Source: Bacteroidota bacterium
Lineage (GTDB): Bacteria > Bacteroidota > Ignavibacteria > Kryptoniales > JAKASW01
Length of the DNA stretch: 64,000 nt
Direction of reading: 5' to 3'
Assembly: GCA_023480735.1 (NCBI GenBank)
Contig: JAMCXB010000044.1
Coordinates: forward strand, 59,111 to 123,110
The translations under genes were made by a program, and so were the position numbers. Below the pieces are notes generated by a model. That model was not told where the DNA came from and ran no database searches. It was given only the letters and a program-made list of their open reading frames with translations. Below, in pieces: positions 1 through 9,525 of the stretch; the stretch's first letter is position 1; every line of letters starts with the position of its first letter.

Positions 1-1064
1 TGAGTATATCCTATTAGATGAATGCCATGATCGTCGCCTGTAGTACCGTTGTAAAACCTGAAGATGCGTGCGCTGGCGTCGATATACTGAGAAGGGATGT
101 CGTAGCTCGGAATCACGGCTATGCCCGCCTGTCCGTTAATACCAGGTTCAGAGACATCGCCCCAGATCGCCATTGTGTAACCGGAACGCACCGCATGCTT
201 AATTGTGTCCATGAAGACGTGCAAGGGAACGTTTATATAAGCCTTGCTGTGCCACCAGTTATCCGGGACGTTGTACTCGGTCCAGGTATAATACGGGCGG
301 TCGGAGAATGAAACGAGCGATACATAATCGTCCAGGTTGAGCTTCACCACGTTATCAAGATATTGTTTCGGTGTCATCATCTGCCCGTCAACCTCGATCT
401 TATCGGGCGGCGTGCCCATATAGTGGTCAAGGATAGACTTGACGGTGTTCACAACCGTCGTTTCATCCCATGCGTTTGCTTTCTTGACGGAATTCAGGTA
501 TGAAACGAGTTCCGCGATAAGCTTTGAATGATCATAAAAAGGTTGACCTTTCAGAAGTCCTGTATAGTCTTTCTCAGGAACGATGCCGTGCTCCTTCCAC
601 ACCCGCAGCACTGCATTCGCCTCCGAGCCTTCGGCGAATCTGGAGGTCCCTCTCGACTCTACATATCCGCGTGCCTTATCCACGTATTCCCAGTAAACAG
701 TATACATCTCCGAGAACTTCATTTTCCTATGGGTCAGACGATAGACCTCCGATTCAAGAAAAGATGTTGTGGAGAAACACCAGCACGTGCCGGTATTTCC
801 CTGCGAAATGGATGGATTGGCCCAGTACCGGGTAAAGTCATCAATCGACTTCGGCGCATCAAACTTACTGAAATCAACACTGATCGCCTTCCTGACAGTG
901 GTGTCCTTCGGGTGATAAAATTCCTGAAGTGAAGTCTCGATGGAGTCAAAGAATTCGTTCTTTGGTTGAATGAATATTGCTGAGTCGCGTTGCGCGACCT
1001 GCGAAAAAGAGGTCCCACACAATGAAGCTAGAAACACTGCCGAGACAAGAATCAACTTCTTCAT
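1..1064 (-). CDS. Secreted C1B-family cysteine peptidase (aminopeptidase C / bleomycin hydrolase type), 3' end outside window
   Basis: The gene runs off the left edge; 354 codons are readable from an ATG at 1064, preceded by a GAGGAC ribosome binding site. Residues 1-21 form a signal peptide (MKKLILVSAVFLASLCGTSF), so the enzyme is exported, whereas classical PepC/bleomycin hydrolases are cytosolic. The papain-type active site is visible: Gln88 (oxyanion hole) and Cys94 in QGNTGTCWCFS, and a histidine at about 346 in DDHGIHLIGY just before the edge. The order Cys then His with about 250 residues between them fits family C1B rather than compact papain. The substrate is not known; a role in degrading extracellular peptides is inferred from export. 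It follows pyruvate kinase on the same strand after 150 bp and probably has its own promoter. Confidence 0.8.
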   Translation of the reverse strand, partial: MKKLILVSAVFLASLCGTSFSQVAQRDSAIFIQPKNEFFDSIETSLQEFYHPKDTTVRKAISVDFSKFDAPKSIDDFTRYWANPSISQGNTGTCWCFSTTSFLESEVYRLTHRKMKFSEMYTVYWEYVDKARGYVESRGTSRFAEGSEANAVLRVWKEHGIVPEKDYTGLLKGQPFYDHSKLIAELVSYLNSVKKANAWDETTVVNTVKSILDHYMGTPPDKIEVDGQMMTPKQYLDNVVKLNLDDYVSLVSFSDRPYYTWTEYNVPDNWWHSKAYINVPLHVFMDTIKHAVRSGYTMAIWGDVSEPGINGQAGIAVIPSYDIPSQYIDASARIFRFYNGTTGDDHGIHLIGYT

Positions 1065-1089
1065 AATTTGTCCTCAGATAATTGATTGG

Positions 1090-1118
1090 TTATAAGTTTG
1101 ACAATATTACTTAATCAA
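1090..1118 (-). promoter_or_regulatory. Possible sigma70-like promoter for the C1B peptidase
   Basis: On the minus strand TTGATT (1113-1118) and TTATAA (1090-1095) are separated by 17 bp, 25 bp upstream of the peptidase ATG. The spacing is right but both hexamers deviate from consensus, so this is a weak call. Confidence 0.3.
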
Positions 1119-1214
1119 ACGAGTGAAAGCAAACTCAAGGAGGCGGAATAGGCACCTTTTCGTTTTGGCAAGTCGTAATCATTGAGACGTTCATGCTGCC
1201 TTATGAGAGTCTCT

Positions 1215-2639
1215 CTACAGTATTCTCTCAATCCTCAATGTATTTGTCGTCCCGCGGGCAAGGAGCGGCGTGCCGGCAGTCAGGACGTATGTATCCCCCG
1301 GTGATGCGAGCGACTTCGATTTCAGGATAGAGCTCACCTGGGCTAGCATCGCATCCGTATCGGCCAGTGAGGACACTTCAACGGGAACGACACCCCAGAT
1401 CAACAGAAGCTTCCTCACAACATCTACACTCTCGGTCAGAGCGAAAATCGGCACCTGGGGTCTGTACTTGGACAGGGCACGTGCGGTGGTTCCGGTGTTT
1501 GTTATCGGAATGATGAAAGCAGCATCCACAAAGTTCGCCAGCGAGCAGGCGACCTCCGCTATCGCATCCGTGAAATCATCGCGTACCGCTTTGTAATTCA
1601 GTTTCCGCTCGATCAGACTCAGCTGCGATTCAGCCATCTTCACAATTGAGACCATGGTCCTGACCGCTTCGACAGGAAAGTTGCCCGCCGACGTTTCGCC
1701 GCTCAGCATGACCGCGTCCGTCCCGTCGAACACGGCATTAGCCACATCTGTCGCCTCTGCTCTTGTCGGACGCGGCTCCCGGATCATCGAATCGAGCATC
1801 TGGGTTGCCGTGATTACCGGTTTACCGTATTCGTTGCACTTTCTAATGATTATCTTCTGCAATATCGGCACTTTTTCAATCGGCACCTCGACACCCAGAT
1901 CACCTCTGGCAACCATTATCGCATCGCTTGCATCTATGATCGAATCGATCTCGTCCACCGCCTCCGGTTTTTCAATCTTTGCTATTATTCCCTGTCCGCC
2001 TCCAAGCCGCTCAAGCAGTGCTCTGAGTTCAAGCACGTCGGCAGCATGCCGGACAAATGACAGTGCTATGAAATCAACTGAGTTCTCAATCCCAAACCGC
2101 AGGTCGTCCTTGTCCTTCTCGGTCAGCGATGGAATACTGACGTTGACACCGGGAAGATTGATTCCCTTGTGCGAACCCAGCGGGCCTCCGTTTACTACCA
2201 CACATTCTACTGAGGCAACCGACACAGCCTTTGCCTTCAGCTCAAGGAGGCCATCGTCCATCAGTATCCTGTCTCCCGGAACCACATCCTTGACAAGTCC
2301 TTCATAGGTTACAGGGATTACACCCGCGCTATGGGAAGAATCGCCAACCGCAAGCGTGACCGTTTCTCCGTTCTTCAGCTCGATAACATTGTCCAGTTTC
2401 CCGACTCTTATCTTTGGCCCCTGAAGGTCCTGGATTATTGCAAATCGCTGCTGAGTTTCCACTTCAAGCCGCCGTATAATGTCTATGTGCCTGGCATGCT
2501 CTTCATGCGTTCCATGCGAGAAATTCAGTCGGAAAACATCTGCTCCTGCGTCGACAAGCTCTCTTATTCTTTCGGCTGAATCCGAGGAAGGCCCCAGCGT
2601 ACAAATTATCTTCGTTTTTCTATGTTCATTTCTTTGCAT
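1215..2639 (-). CDS. pyk: Pyruvate kinase
   Basis: Pyruvate kinase transfers phosphate from phosphoenolpyruvate to ADP in the last step of glycolysis. The 474-residue protein starts MQRNEHRKTKIICTLGPSS; this ATG at 2639 is preferred over upstream in-frame starts because AAGGAG lies 10 nt before it and the family begins here. Diagnostic segments are FSHGTHEEH, the catalytic stretch IAKIEKPEAVDEID followed by MVARGDLGVEVP, and KPVITATQMLDSM, followed by a C-terminal allosteric-type domain with TNTGTTARALSKYRP. Length matches bacterial enzymes (470-480). The start lies 14 nt inside the end of the upstream sirtuin gene, so the two are translationally coupled. The run penicillin acylase, sirtuin, pyruvate kinase looks like one transcript. 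Confidence 0.95.
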   Translation of the reverse strand: MQRNEHRKTKIICTLGPSSDSAERIRELVDAGADVFRLNFSHGTHEEHARHIDIIRRLEVETQQRFAIIQDLQGPKIRVGKLDNVIELKNGETVTLAVGDSSHSAGVIPVTYEGLVKDVVPGDRILMDDGLLELKAKAVSVASVECVVVNGGPLGSHKGINLPGVNVSIPSLTEKDKDDLRFGIENSVDFIALSFVRHAADVLELRALLERLGGGQGIIAKIEKPEAVDEIDSIIDASDAIMVARGDLGVEVPIEKVPILQKIIIRKCNEYGKPVITATQMLDSMIREPRPTRAEATDVANAVFDGTDAVMLSGETSAGNFPVEAVRTMVSIVKMAESQLSLIERKLNYKAVRDDFTDAIAEVACSLANFVDAAFIIPITNTGTTARALSKYRPQVPIFALTESVDVVRKLLLIWGVVPVEVSSLADTDAMLAQVSSILKSKSLASPGDTYVLTAGTPLLARGTTNTLRIERIL

Positions 2640-3378
2640 CTCTTCGGAACTCCTTGATTCCATTGACGATTTCTGATAACACTTCTGATGCCGGGCCCTG
2701 AATCGAAACATCGGCGAATTCTGAGAGCGGCGTTTCCTCCGTATTGATTTCGACTATCTTGCCGCTGTTTCTCTTGACAGTCATCGGCAGATTCGCCGCC
2801 GGGTAAACCACTGCCGACGTACCGACCACAAACATGATGTCCGCCTCGGATGCAGCCGCTTCGGCGGCGTTCCATTGATCGGTCGGCAACATCTCCCCGA
2901 ACCATACGATATCGGGCCTTATTAATCCACCGCATTCGTTACACTTGAAAGAACCGTTCTTGTCGAATTCTTCTCCGTCGTATCTTTTGCCGCAGCCGAG
3001 ACAGTAGTTCCTCTCGATGTTTCCGTGAAGCTCTATCACGGTCTCAGATCCTGCACGTTCGTGAAGGTTGTCGATATTCTGAGTGATGACAGCAAATATC
3101 GGAAAGAGAGTCGCCATCTCAACCAGTGCGAGATGCGCGCCGTTTGGTTTTGCAACTCGAGTCACCTGCCTGCGGTGCTTGTACCATTCCGATACGAGCT
3201 CAGGATTCCTAAGAAATGCTCCGAAGTCCGCAAGCTCCTCCGGCTTCAACTTGTTCCAAATGCCGTCCGTCCCCCTGAAAGTCGGGATCCCGCTCTCTGC
3301 GGAAATCCCCGCTCCGGTGAGCGCCACTACATTCCGTGCCGTCGAGATTTCAGGCAAAATATCAGTTGGTACTTTCAA
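2626..3378 (-). CDS. cobB: NAD-dependent protein deacylase (class III sirtuin, CobB-like)
   Basis: The 250-residue sirtuin removes acyl groups from protein lysines using NAD+. Seen motifs: GAGISAESGIPTFRG (NAD binding), TQNIDNLHERAG, and the catalytic histidine in IELHGNIERN. A zinc ribbon has two CxxC pairs (CLGC and CNEC), followed by WFGEMLP and GTSAVVYPAANLP. The YxxR pair that marks class III (desuccinylase/demalonylase-type) sirtuins is present as YKHR in SEWYKHRRQ, so desuccinylation is as likely as deacetylation. Six bases separate it from the penicillin acylase gene upstream and it overlaps the pyruvate kinase start downstream. That proximity suggests, but does not show, coupling between acylation state and central carbon flux. 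Confidence 0.92.
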   Translation of the reverse strand: MKVPTDILPEISTARNVVALTGAGISAESGIPTFRGTDGIWNKLKPEELADFGAFLRNPELVSEWYKHRRQVTRVAKPNGAHLALVEMATLFPIFAVITQNIDNLHERAGSETVIELHGNIERNYCLGCGKRYDGEEFDKNGSFKCNECGGLIRPDIVWFGEMLPTDQWNAAEAAASEADIMFVVGTSAVVYPAANLPMTVKRNSGKIVEINTEETPLSEFADVSIQGPASEVLSEIVNGIKEFRRDAKK

Positions 3379-3384
3379 AGCAGA

Positions 3385-5814
3385 TCACTCTTCGGGGGTC
3401 AATTTCAGTTCATGCGCGGCTTTCTTCGCGGACAACTGCATCGGAAAAAACTCTTCCCTTCCTTGCAGATAGTCGGGTAGAAAATCTGAATAGTGTGGGC
3501 TCAATAGCTGACCACATTCTCCGCCGGGGAGACTGAAGTACATGCCTTCCTTCCCCATATCGACGATCATCCTCATTGAAGGACCGATCAGCATATCGAA
3601 AGGCTTATTGAGAGAATATTCGCCATTGTTAACGGTCGTGTTATTGCCGCCGCGCTCGAACGGCCCCAGGTCATATAGCCTTCGGAGCAGCGGATTTGCA
3701 CTCAGAGGATGCTTCAATTCAAGCTCGTGCAGCCTTCCCCACATCCAGTTGATCGGCCTCGGCCCGAATTTCGCCCTCAACATTTCCAGCGACTCTTTCA
3801 GACTTTCGACAAGCTTAACGTTCATCAAACTGTCTCCGTTGGCCACGTCGTAGAGCCGAGCGGCCTCACCTGGATCCTTAAGCATACCGCCGAGTATTCT
3901 CGTAGGCACGTTGCTTATCACGACATATCTTCTAAAAAGCGAACTGCCGAGCACCGGTTCAAATAAATTCTTCACTAGTTGAACAAAGGTTACGTTCAAT
4001 ATCGCGGCGGCTGTGCTCTTCTCACCAACTATTCCGTTGAAATTGGCAAGATAGACAAGTTCCTTCGGGGAATAATTCTCGCTGTCACATGCGGCTACAA
4101 GCCGATCGTTCAGAACCTTCATGTAATCGGAATAGTAGTCAAGCTGCAACTCTCTGCACAGTTCGACGCTCATTGTATCATGAGTGGAGATGAACGAATT
4201 GATTCGATTTATTCGTGAAGAAGGCTCGTAGAGATTTGTAACGTAATAAGGATAATTCGCCGGGGTCGTCCTGTTGTTTGCAGTAGCAAGAAATTCTGAG
4301 GATGGATTGTAGCTCTCGGGGAGTGCGTCGAACGGTATGAAACTTTGCCATACATATTTACTCGAATTCCCCGATTGAGGGAGGAAAGGCATCGAATAAT
4401 TCCGCAGCGGAAGATTGCCTGCCGCCTTATACCCGATATTCCCTTTCACGTCTGCGTAAACAAAATTTTGCGCCGGGCTTCCGAAGTACTTCAGTGCATT
4501 GACAAATTCATCGAAGTCCCGGGCTGTGTTCAAGAGAAAAATCGATTTAGTCTCATCGCTCGGCCAGTATGCCGCCCAACGGAGCGCCACGACGCCCCGC
4601 TGCTCTATATGAGCCGCCTTTAAAGGGCTGAGACCGTAGGATTTCGATAAGACATCACTGACAACTGGACCCTGAACCGTCATGCGCCTCGTAAACACAT
4701 AAGGAGAGCTTCCCTTGATCTCGATTGTATCTTGCGTAGTTTGAAAGGAAAGCAGTTTACCGTCATACCAATACATGCTCGAATCGGAGGAATCCGGCAC
4801 CATCGTATAGAAATCCGAATCGTCGCCCATTACGTTCGTCATTCCCCAGGCAATGTTCCGGTCCCTTCCTATCACAATTCCTGGAGTACCGGGCAGCGTC
4901 ACTCCCATAACCTGCAGAGACGGCGAATTTATGGAAACGAAATACCACTTCGCCGGCTCACTGAACGCAAGGTGCGGATCGTTGCAGAGTATCGCCGAAC
5001 CGTTATTTGTCTTCGACGGTGCAATAGTCCAATTGTTGCTCCCATAGCAATCCGGAGATCCCACGCCATCTATGAATTTCATCGCCTTAGAGTTCACACC
5101 GATGAAGGCGTCTGCAAATGATGACACTGTGCGGTGGTATGTCCCGGAAATTTTCCCGCTTGATGAACCGGAAAATAAAGGGATAAGAAATGCGGCTTTT
5201 GCAGGCCCAAGTTTGTCATACAGCTCGCCGAAGACAGGTTTTGTCCACCAGGAGATATTTAGCTCCCACGACATAAGTCTGGCAATAATCAGGCAGTCTC
5301 TTGGTGTCCAAGGATCGGGTTGAATCTTCAGCATGGAAAATTCCGCAGGCAACATCCTGGTGCTGGATAGATAGGCATTCACACCGCTCGAATACCACCT
5401 CAAGATCTTCTTTGTCGTCATAGAAGAATGATCGTATAAGGAATCGGCCATCTCAGTGAATCGGAGGGTCCTGAACAATTCGTCAATCGGGAGGGTCTTC
5501 TTACCAAATACCTCGCTCAATCTTCCCTCTCCCAGTCTTCTATACATTTCCATCTGGAAGAGCCTGTCCTGTGCATGAACAAATCCGAGGGCAAAATATG
5601 CGTCAGAATCGGAACGGGCCTCGATGTATGGTACGCCCAGACTGTCCCTCAATATTTTTGTTTCGGCTCCAACTCCGGGAACCGCAAGCGCCCCCTCTTG
5701 CTCAGGAAGAGATCCTGTTCCGATCCTTCTCAGGAACAGGACTACACTTACTAGAACAATAATGAGGATAAGAGAGACTATCGCGAGTACAAGTTTAAAC
5801 CGCTTCACTCGCAC
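3385..5814 (-). CDS. Penicillin acylase family Ntn-hydrolase (periplasmic)
   Basis: The 809-residue precursor belongs to peptidase family S45. A membrane segment with basic flanks occupies residues 8-29, so the enzyme is exported or anchored. The family is cleaved autocatalytically before a serine that becomes the nucleophile; here that is the serine of YGSNNW, in the stretch SNNWTIAPSKTNNGSAILCNDPH. Other family features are the alpha-subunit start DSLGVPYIEA.SDSDAYFALGF.HAQDRLFQME, the APGTPGIVIGR-like loop (LPGTPGIVIGRDRNIAWGMT) and the C-terminal GGN-rich region. Members hydrolyse amide bonds of acyl side chains (beta-lactams, acyl-homoserine lactones, other N-acyl compounds); the substrate cannot be read from the sequence. 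It heads a run with the sirtuin and pyruvate kinase genes. Confidence 0.9.
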   Translation of the reverse strand: MRVKRFKLVLAIVSLILIIVLVSVVLFLRRIGTGSLPEQEGALAVPGVGAETKILRDSLGVPYIEARSDSDAYFALGFVHAQDRLFQMEMYRRLGEGRLSEVFGKKTLPIDELFRTLRFTEMADSLYDHSSMTTKKILRWYSSGVNAYLSSTRMLPAEFSMLKIQPDPWTPRDCLIIARLMSWELNISWWTKPVFGELYDKLGPAKAAFLIPLFSGSSSGKISGTYHRTVSSFADAFIGVNSKAMKFIDGVGSPDCYGSNNWTIAPSKTNNGSAILCNDPHLAFSEPAKWYFVSINSPSLQVMGVTLPGTPGIVIGRDRNIAWGMTNVMGDDSDFYTMVPDSSDSSMYWYDGKLLSFQTTQDTIEIKGSSPYVFTRRMTVQGPVVSDVLSKSYGLSPLKAAHIEQRGVVALRWAAYWPSDETKSIFLLNTARDFDEFVNALKYFGSPAQNFVYADVKGNIGYKAAGNLPLRNYSMPFLPQSGNSSKYVWQSFIPFDALPESYNPSSEFLATANNRTTPANYPYYVTNLYEPSSRINRINSFISTHDTMSVELCRELQLDYYSDYMKVLNDRLVAACDSENYSPKELVYLANFNGIVGEKSTAAAILNVTFVQLVKNLFEPVLGSSLFRRYVVISNVPTRILGGMLKDPGEAARLYDVANGDSLMNVKLVESLKESLEMLRAKFGPRPINWMWGRLHELELKHPLSANPLLRRLYDLGPFERGGNNTTVNNGEYSLNKPFDMLIGPSMRMIVDMGKEGMYFSLPGGECGQLLSPHYSDFLPDYLQGREEFFPMQLSAKKAAHELKLTPEE

Positions 5815-5879
5815 AATTTAGTGAAGAGAGGTGAAATGTAGCAATCCAAAGCGTCTTTTGAGGAAAAGGCTCTGCCGGA

Positions 5880-6581
5880 TTATGGCACGAAATTGAAGTA
5901 GAACCCGACGGCGACGGACGGCACAAGATAATTCGTCTGTGGCATAATAGACGACGAGAAGAAATCATAATAGCCCAGTCCGCCGTTCAAATATAATCCG
6001 ACATACTTGTCCATCCGAAGTGAATTGCCTATTCCCATGTAGGCAGAAGCCCCGCTGGAGAACCTCGAATTTGGCAGCGAGTAGTTCATAAAAGACCCGT
6101 CTGTTGGGAATGCCCATCCGAAGAGCAGACCGGCAGAGGATTCACCGTAAAGCGTATATCCGAGACTGCCGAGTTCCGATTTCAGGAATGGGACCCTCAG
6201 CCCAAGCTCGACGGGTATCAACATGCCTTGTGAGCCATAAGCGACAGCTCCGTTCGCTGAGGCCAGCGGGTTATACAGATTTATGATCGAGATGCGGAGG
6301 AACAAGTTACCCTGCAGTGGAAAACTTCCGACCGCTCCTGCTCCAAGGCTTGTCGCATCCATCAAGACGGGAGAATACTCAGGAACGGCAAAAGCACTCT
6401 GCCGCGAGGCGAATGAATAGGGGCCGGCTTCGGGCATGAGATCGCCGTGAAGGCCTGTGATTCTATAACCGCTACTCACATTGTCGGGACATAAACTTCC
6501 GTTAAAAACCTGTGCTTGGGCAGCAATTGCTGCAATCAGTATTAAGAAGACCGACAAGCCGACATCCATCATCCGTTTCAT
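5880..6581 (-). CDS. Predicted outer-membrane beta-barrel protein, unknown function
   Basis: I do not recognise a specific family. The 233-residue product begins with basic residues and a hydrophobic signal peptide ending near AAQAQ (about residue 23). The rest is rich in glycine, serine and aromatic residues in alternating patterns, and it ends YFNFVP with a C-terminal aromatic typical of barrel insertion signals. Phrases such as GNLFLRISIINLYN and YGESSAGLLFGWAFP fit transmembrane strands. It is the downstream neighbour of the FadL-like barrel, eight bases away, so the two are probably cotranscribed. A lipid or hydrophobic-substrate role is possible only by association. Confidence 0.7.
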   Translation of the reverse strand: MKRMMDVGLSVFLILIAAIAAQAQVFNGSLCPDNVSSGYRITGLHGDLMPEAGPYSFASRQSAFAVPEYSPVLMDATSLGAGAVGSFPLQGNLFLRISIINLYNPLASANGAVAYGSQGMLIPVELGLRVPFLKSELGSLGYTLYGESSAGLLFGWAFPTDGSFMNYSLPNSRFSSGASAYMGIGNSLRMDKYVGLYLNGGLGYYDFFSSSIMPQTNYLVPSVAVGFYFNFVP

Positions 6582-6589
6582 AACTCACC

Positions 6590-8080
6590 TCAGAAATTGT
6601 ACGCAAACGTGAAAATGAAATTAGTATTGGAAATTTTCTCGTTACTTGTGCTCTGGCCAGGGTATGTTGTGTTATTTATGACAGTAGATGGGTACACTAG
6701 CGTGTTAGTTTGCCACCATCCGTATTGGTAGGCAAAATCAATATTGATTGCATTTTGAATCCTCGCCCCCACTCCGCCGCTTACGTACTTCTGCGCCTGG
6801 GAAGAGCCATCACCTGAATACGGAGAAGGAAGCAACTCGCCGCCAGCCCTTATGTACGGAACAAACAGAGAGTATTGCGGGTCTGTCAATGCCAATTCAA
6901 CACCTATTCTGGTATTTAGCGTCGGCTTGTATTCCTGTTTGATCTGGGAGTTCAAGTCGTTGATAGTGCTTGCACCAAGGTTCGAATTACTGAAATTCAA
7001 CTGTGTCCAGTCCACATACTGCAGGTCCGCCGCAACAGTCAACTGCGAAGTTTCCCCGGACGCACCAAGCGAAAATTTGAAAGGCGTTGCAACGTCATAT
7101 TGCACGGCAGGTCCGGCTCCCTCATCCTGACCATAGCCGTTACTCGTAGAGTAGTTGTAAGGGCCTACCGGAGCCGTGGTAAAATATGCAGAACCTTGCG
7201 AGGCATAATTATCACTGATTGTCAGGAACGAGGGGAACGCTATCGTTGCGCCGAATCTTGCATACGTTGCTCCGCTCATATCCTGCCACCGATACAGAAA
7301 ACCGACCTTGGCATTCCAGCCATTTATGTCCTGGTTATCCTGACTATTCAGCAGGAAAGACCCGAAGTCGGAGTTATTATAGGTATAGCCCTGAATTCCC
7401 GTTTCGCTGAATGCACGCGTATATTTATAAGTGCCATTGATGAGATTGATCGTCAGACCGATTGAAAAATTCTGAGCAATGTCCATTCCCGCGGAGGCCA
7501 GCCAATTGTTTATTCCGCCCGAAGTATAGATCTTCCCGCTCTGATTGACGTCCTTCGCGACCAACGGATTTTGATTCACGTCTTCAAGGAAAACCATGTA
7601 GGGTATATCCGCAAGTGTGTCACCCGGGTAGTAGAGAGACGGTATAATCGAGCTATTGGGATTGAAGCCGCTGACCGACAACGCAGAGTTAAAATCCGGA
7701 CCCCGGTTAAAGCCAAAAGCTATCACGAATCCGCCTCTGGTTGTCGGGAATGGATAAACCAGGCCAATATTAGATACATCCGTTTGCGAACTGGACAAGG
7801 ACCCTTGGTTACCCAGGTATGAAGCATCATTATTGTAGCCAAGAAAGTTCAGCCCAAATGAGACCTCCGACTGCCTTGACTGCGCCAAGCCTGCCGGGTT
7901 AAAGGTGGTAGCATCATAACCCTGAGCCAGCCCCGTCATTGCATTTCCCATTGCAACGGATCTGGCGCTGATGCCATAGCCGCTCTCAGCAAGTCGAAGA
8001 GCGTCTTCCGGAGTCTGAGCATAAGCACTAAACGATACAAATAATCCGAGAACTGACAAGAACAAAAATCTGGTTTTCAT
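6590..8080 (-). CDS. FadL/OmpP1-like outer-membrane transport protein
   Basis: The 496-residue precursor starts MKTRFLFLSVLGLFVSFSAYA; the ATG at 8080 is chosen because it opens this signal peptide, and an upstream in-frame extension of 21 residues does not. The mature N-terminus (LAESGYGISARSVAMGNAMTG followed by AQGYDATTFNPAGLA) matches the plug of the FadL/OmpP1 and PorV-like barrels, which carry the pattern AR..AMG.A..A...D......NPA. The C-terminus ends FIFTFAYNF, with a terminal aromatic. FadL proteins move hydrophobic molecules across the outer membrane, while PorV-like relatives serve type IX secretion; no other type IX genes are visible here, so a hydrophobic-substrate channel is the simpler reading. 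Confidence 0.85.
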   Translation of the reverse strand: MKTRFLFLSVLGLFVSFSAYAQTPEDALRLAESGYGISARSVAMGNAMTGLAQGYDATTFNPAGLAQSRQSEVSFGLNFLGYNNDASYLGNQGSLSSSQTDVSNIGLVYPFPTTRGGFVIAFGFNRGPDFNSALSVSGFNPNSSIIPSLYYPGDTLADIPYMVFLEDVNQNPLVAKDVNQSGKIYTSGGINNWLASAGMDIAQNFSIGLTINLINGTYKYTRAFSETGIQGYTYNNSDFGSFLLNSQDNQDINGWNAKVGFLYRWQDMSGATYARFGATIAFPSFLTISDNYASQGSAYFTTAPVGPYNYSTSNGYGQDEGAGPAVQYDVATPFKFSLGASGETSQLTVAADLQYVDWTQLNFSNSNLGASTINDLNSQIKQEYKPTLNTRIGVELALTDPQYSLFVPYIRAGGELLPSPYSGDGSSQAQKYVSGGVGARIQNAINIDFAYQYGWWQTNTLVYPSTVINNTTYPGQSTSNEKISNTNFIFTFAYNF

Positions 8081-8177
8081 ACTTTTTCCGTTTCTGCTAA
8101 AGGATAGAATTTTCGTTAATGTTTTTTGCTCCGCTCGACCCAAGTTAACCGCGCGATACAGGTACTACGATCTTTGC

Positions 8178-9515
8178 TCAGTGTCTTGCTCTGGCGTTGC
8201 CTCCTCTCTCGGCGCCGCCGCCATTATTAGAAATCTCATGTCCTCCTCTAGCTCCCGGTCGGAAGGAGGAGTAAGCTCTTTCACTATGAGTAAATCCACT
8301 ACGGTTCTGAAAGGCAATGCTTCCCGATTCACGCACTGCCTGTGAAGAAGAATTCATCGCTATTCCCCTGATAACACGAGTGAAATTGGCCAGGCGACTT
8401 TCAAATCGCGCCGTGCTTGGAACGGCAGCATTTATCGGGGTACGGCTGTAAAGAGCCAGTCGTCCCGGACCGCCTCCTCTGGGACGTGGTGCCGGTGAAG
8501 AACCGCCTCCACCCGCAGGAGGTTGAAAACTCGGCGGCGGGTTATACTGAGGGGGCGGGTTATATTGCGGCGGCGGATTATACTGAGGGGGCGGATTATA
8601 CTGAGGAGCCCGCTGCCTGGGTTGCTGTGGTGGCGGGTTCGACTGTCTGGGCTGCTGCGGCTGAGAATTGTTAGGCGGATTCTGCTGACGCACCCGGGTC
8701 CGCGGTTGCGGAGTAGACTGCGGCGTTTGTGTCTGAGTACCCGAAGTAGAAGTCTCCGAAGTTGGAGCCGCAGAACCGCGGGACCGCACGCCTGTTTGAG
8801 TCGTGGCATTGGACGGCGTGGCTGAACCACTGCTTGCGCGTGCCCTGCTTGTCGCCGGAGCGCCCTGTGTCTCTACCGACGCTCTGGCTCCTGCATTGCC
8901 ACCCGACAGGCTTGAACCTGCACCCGATGCTCCATAGGTGGATCCCCCGCCGCCAAACTCCTGCCTACCGTTCCGAGTGTTTCCAAAATTTCTCGCTCTG
9001 GCCGCAGCCTGTGTCCCTGCGCTTTGATAATAATAGAAGGGTGAATAATACCCGTAATATCCATAAGGGCTATAACCGAAGGGAGAATAGTATGGCGAAT
9101 AATAGGAGTAGTAGGGTGAATAATAATTATTGTACCATCCGAAGCCTAGACCGCCGTACATGGAAAATGGGCTATACCCCCACGAGTTCCAGCCGAACCC
9201 TAGCCAGAGATTGTCCGAATTCCACCATGTCTGGCTTGGAGTAAACCAGTTATTGTAGTACGACATATCGGTACCATAAGGGTAACCGTTATAGTTGTAA
9301 CTGTTGTAGTTGTTGTAGGTATATGGACTGCTCACACCGGTCGTGTCATAGGAATAGCCAGCGTTAGTACTGTCATTGTAATAGTACTGATTGTAATTCC
9401 CCGACTGCCCGTAACCGCCATTAGTACCGCTTGTGGTAGCAAACTCGGTATAACAGCCCGATAAACCTGCTGCAACCAACAACGATAACGCTATAGCTGC
9501 CAATTTAGTTTTCAT
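8178..9515 (-). CDS. Low-complexity tyrosine/proline-rich lipoprotein
   Basis: The 445-residue product starts MKTKLAAIALSLLVAAGLSGC, with a clear lipobox LSGC at residue 21, so it should be lipid-anchored; the longer upstream start is rejected because it hides this signal. The mature chain is strongly biased: first Asn/Tyr/Ser/Gly-rich (YNNYNSYNYNGYPYG, then YSPYYSYYSPYYSPFGYS), then Ala/Thr/Gln-rich with SRARA segments, then a proline zone with a QYNPPP unit repeated several times in tandem, and a Gly/Arg-rich tail. No enzymatic domain is seen. Such chains suggest a disordered surface or adhesive protein; that is inference. It lies between barrel genes and ends 97 bp before the FadL-like start. 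Confidence 0.75.
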   Translation of the reverse strand: MKTKLAAIALSLLVAAGLSGCYTEFATTSGTNGGYGQSGNYNQYYYNDSTNAGYSYDTTGVSSPYTYNNYNSYNYNGYPYGTDMSYYNNWFTPSQTWWNSDNLWLGFGWNSWGYSPFSMYGGLGFGWYNNYYSPYYSYYSPYYSPFGYSPYGYYGYYSPFYYYQSAGTQAAARARNFGNTRNGRQEFGGGGSTYGASGAGSSLSGGNAGARASVETQGAPATSRARASSGSATPSNATTQTGVRSRGSAAPTSETSTSGTQTQTPQSTPQPRTRVRQQNPPNNSQPQQPRQSNPPPQQPRQRAPQYNPPPQYNPPPQYNPPPQYNPPPSFQPPAGGGGSSPAPRPRGGGPGRLALYSRTPINAAVPSTARFESRLANFTRVIRGIAMNSSSQAVRESGSIAFQNRSGFTHSERAYSSFRPGARGGHEISNNGGGAERGGNARARH

Positions 9516-9525
9516 AACACTCACC

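Noticed and set aside
6590..8080. PorV-like role of the FadL-type barrel in type IX secretion
   Set aside because: No other type IX components or C-terminal sorting domains are visible in the window.
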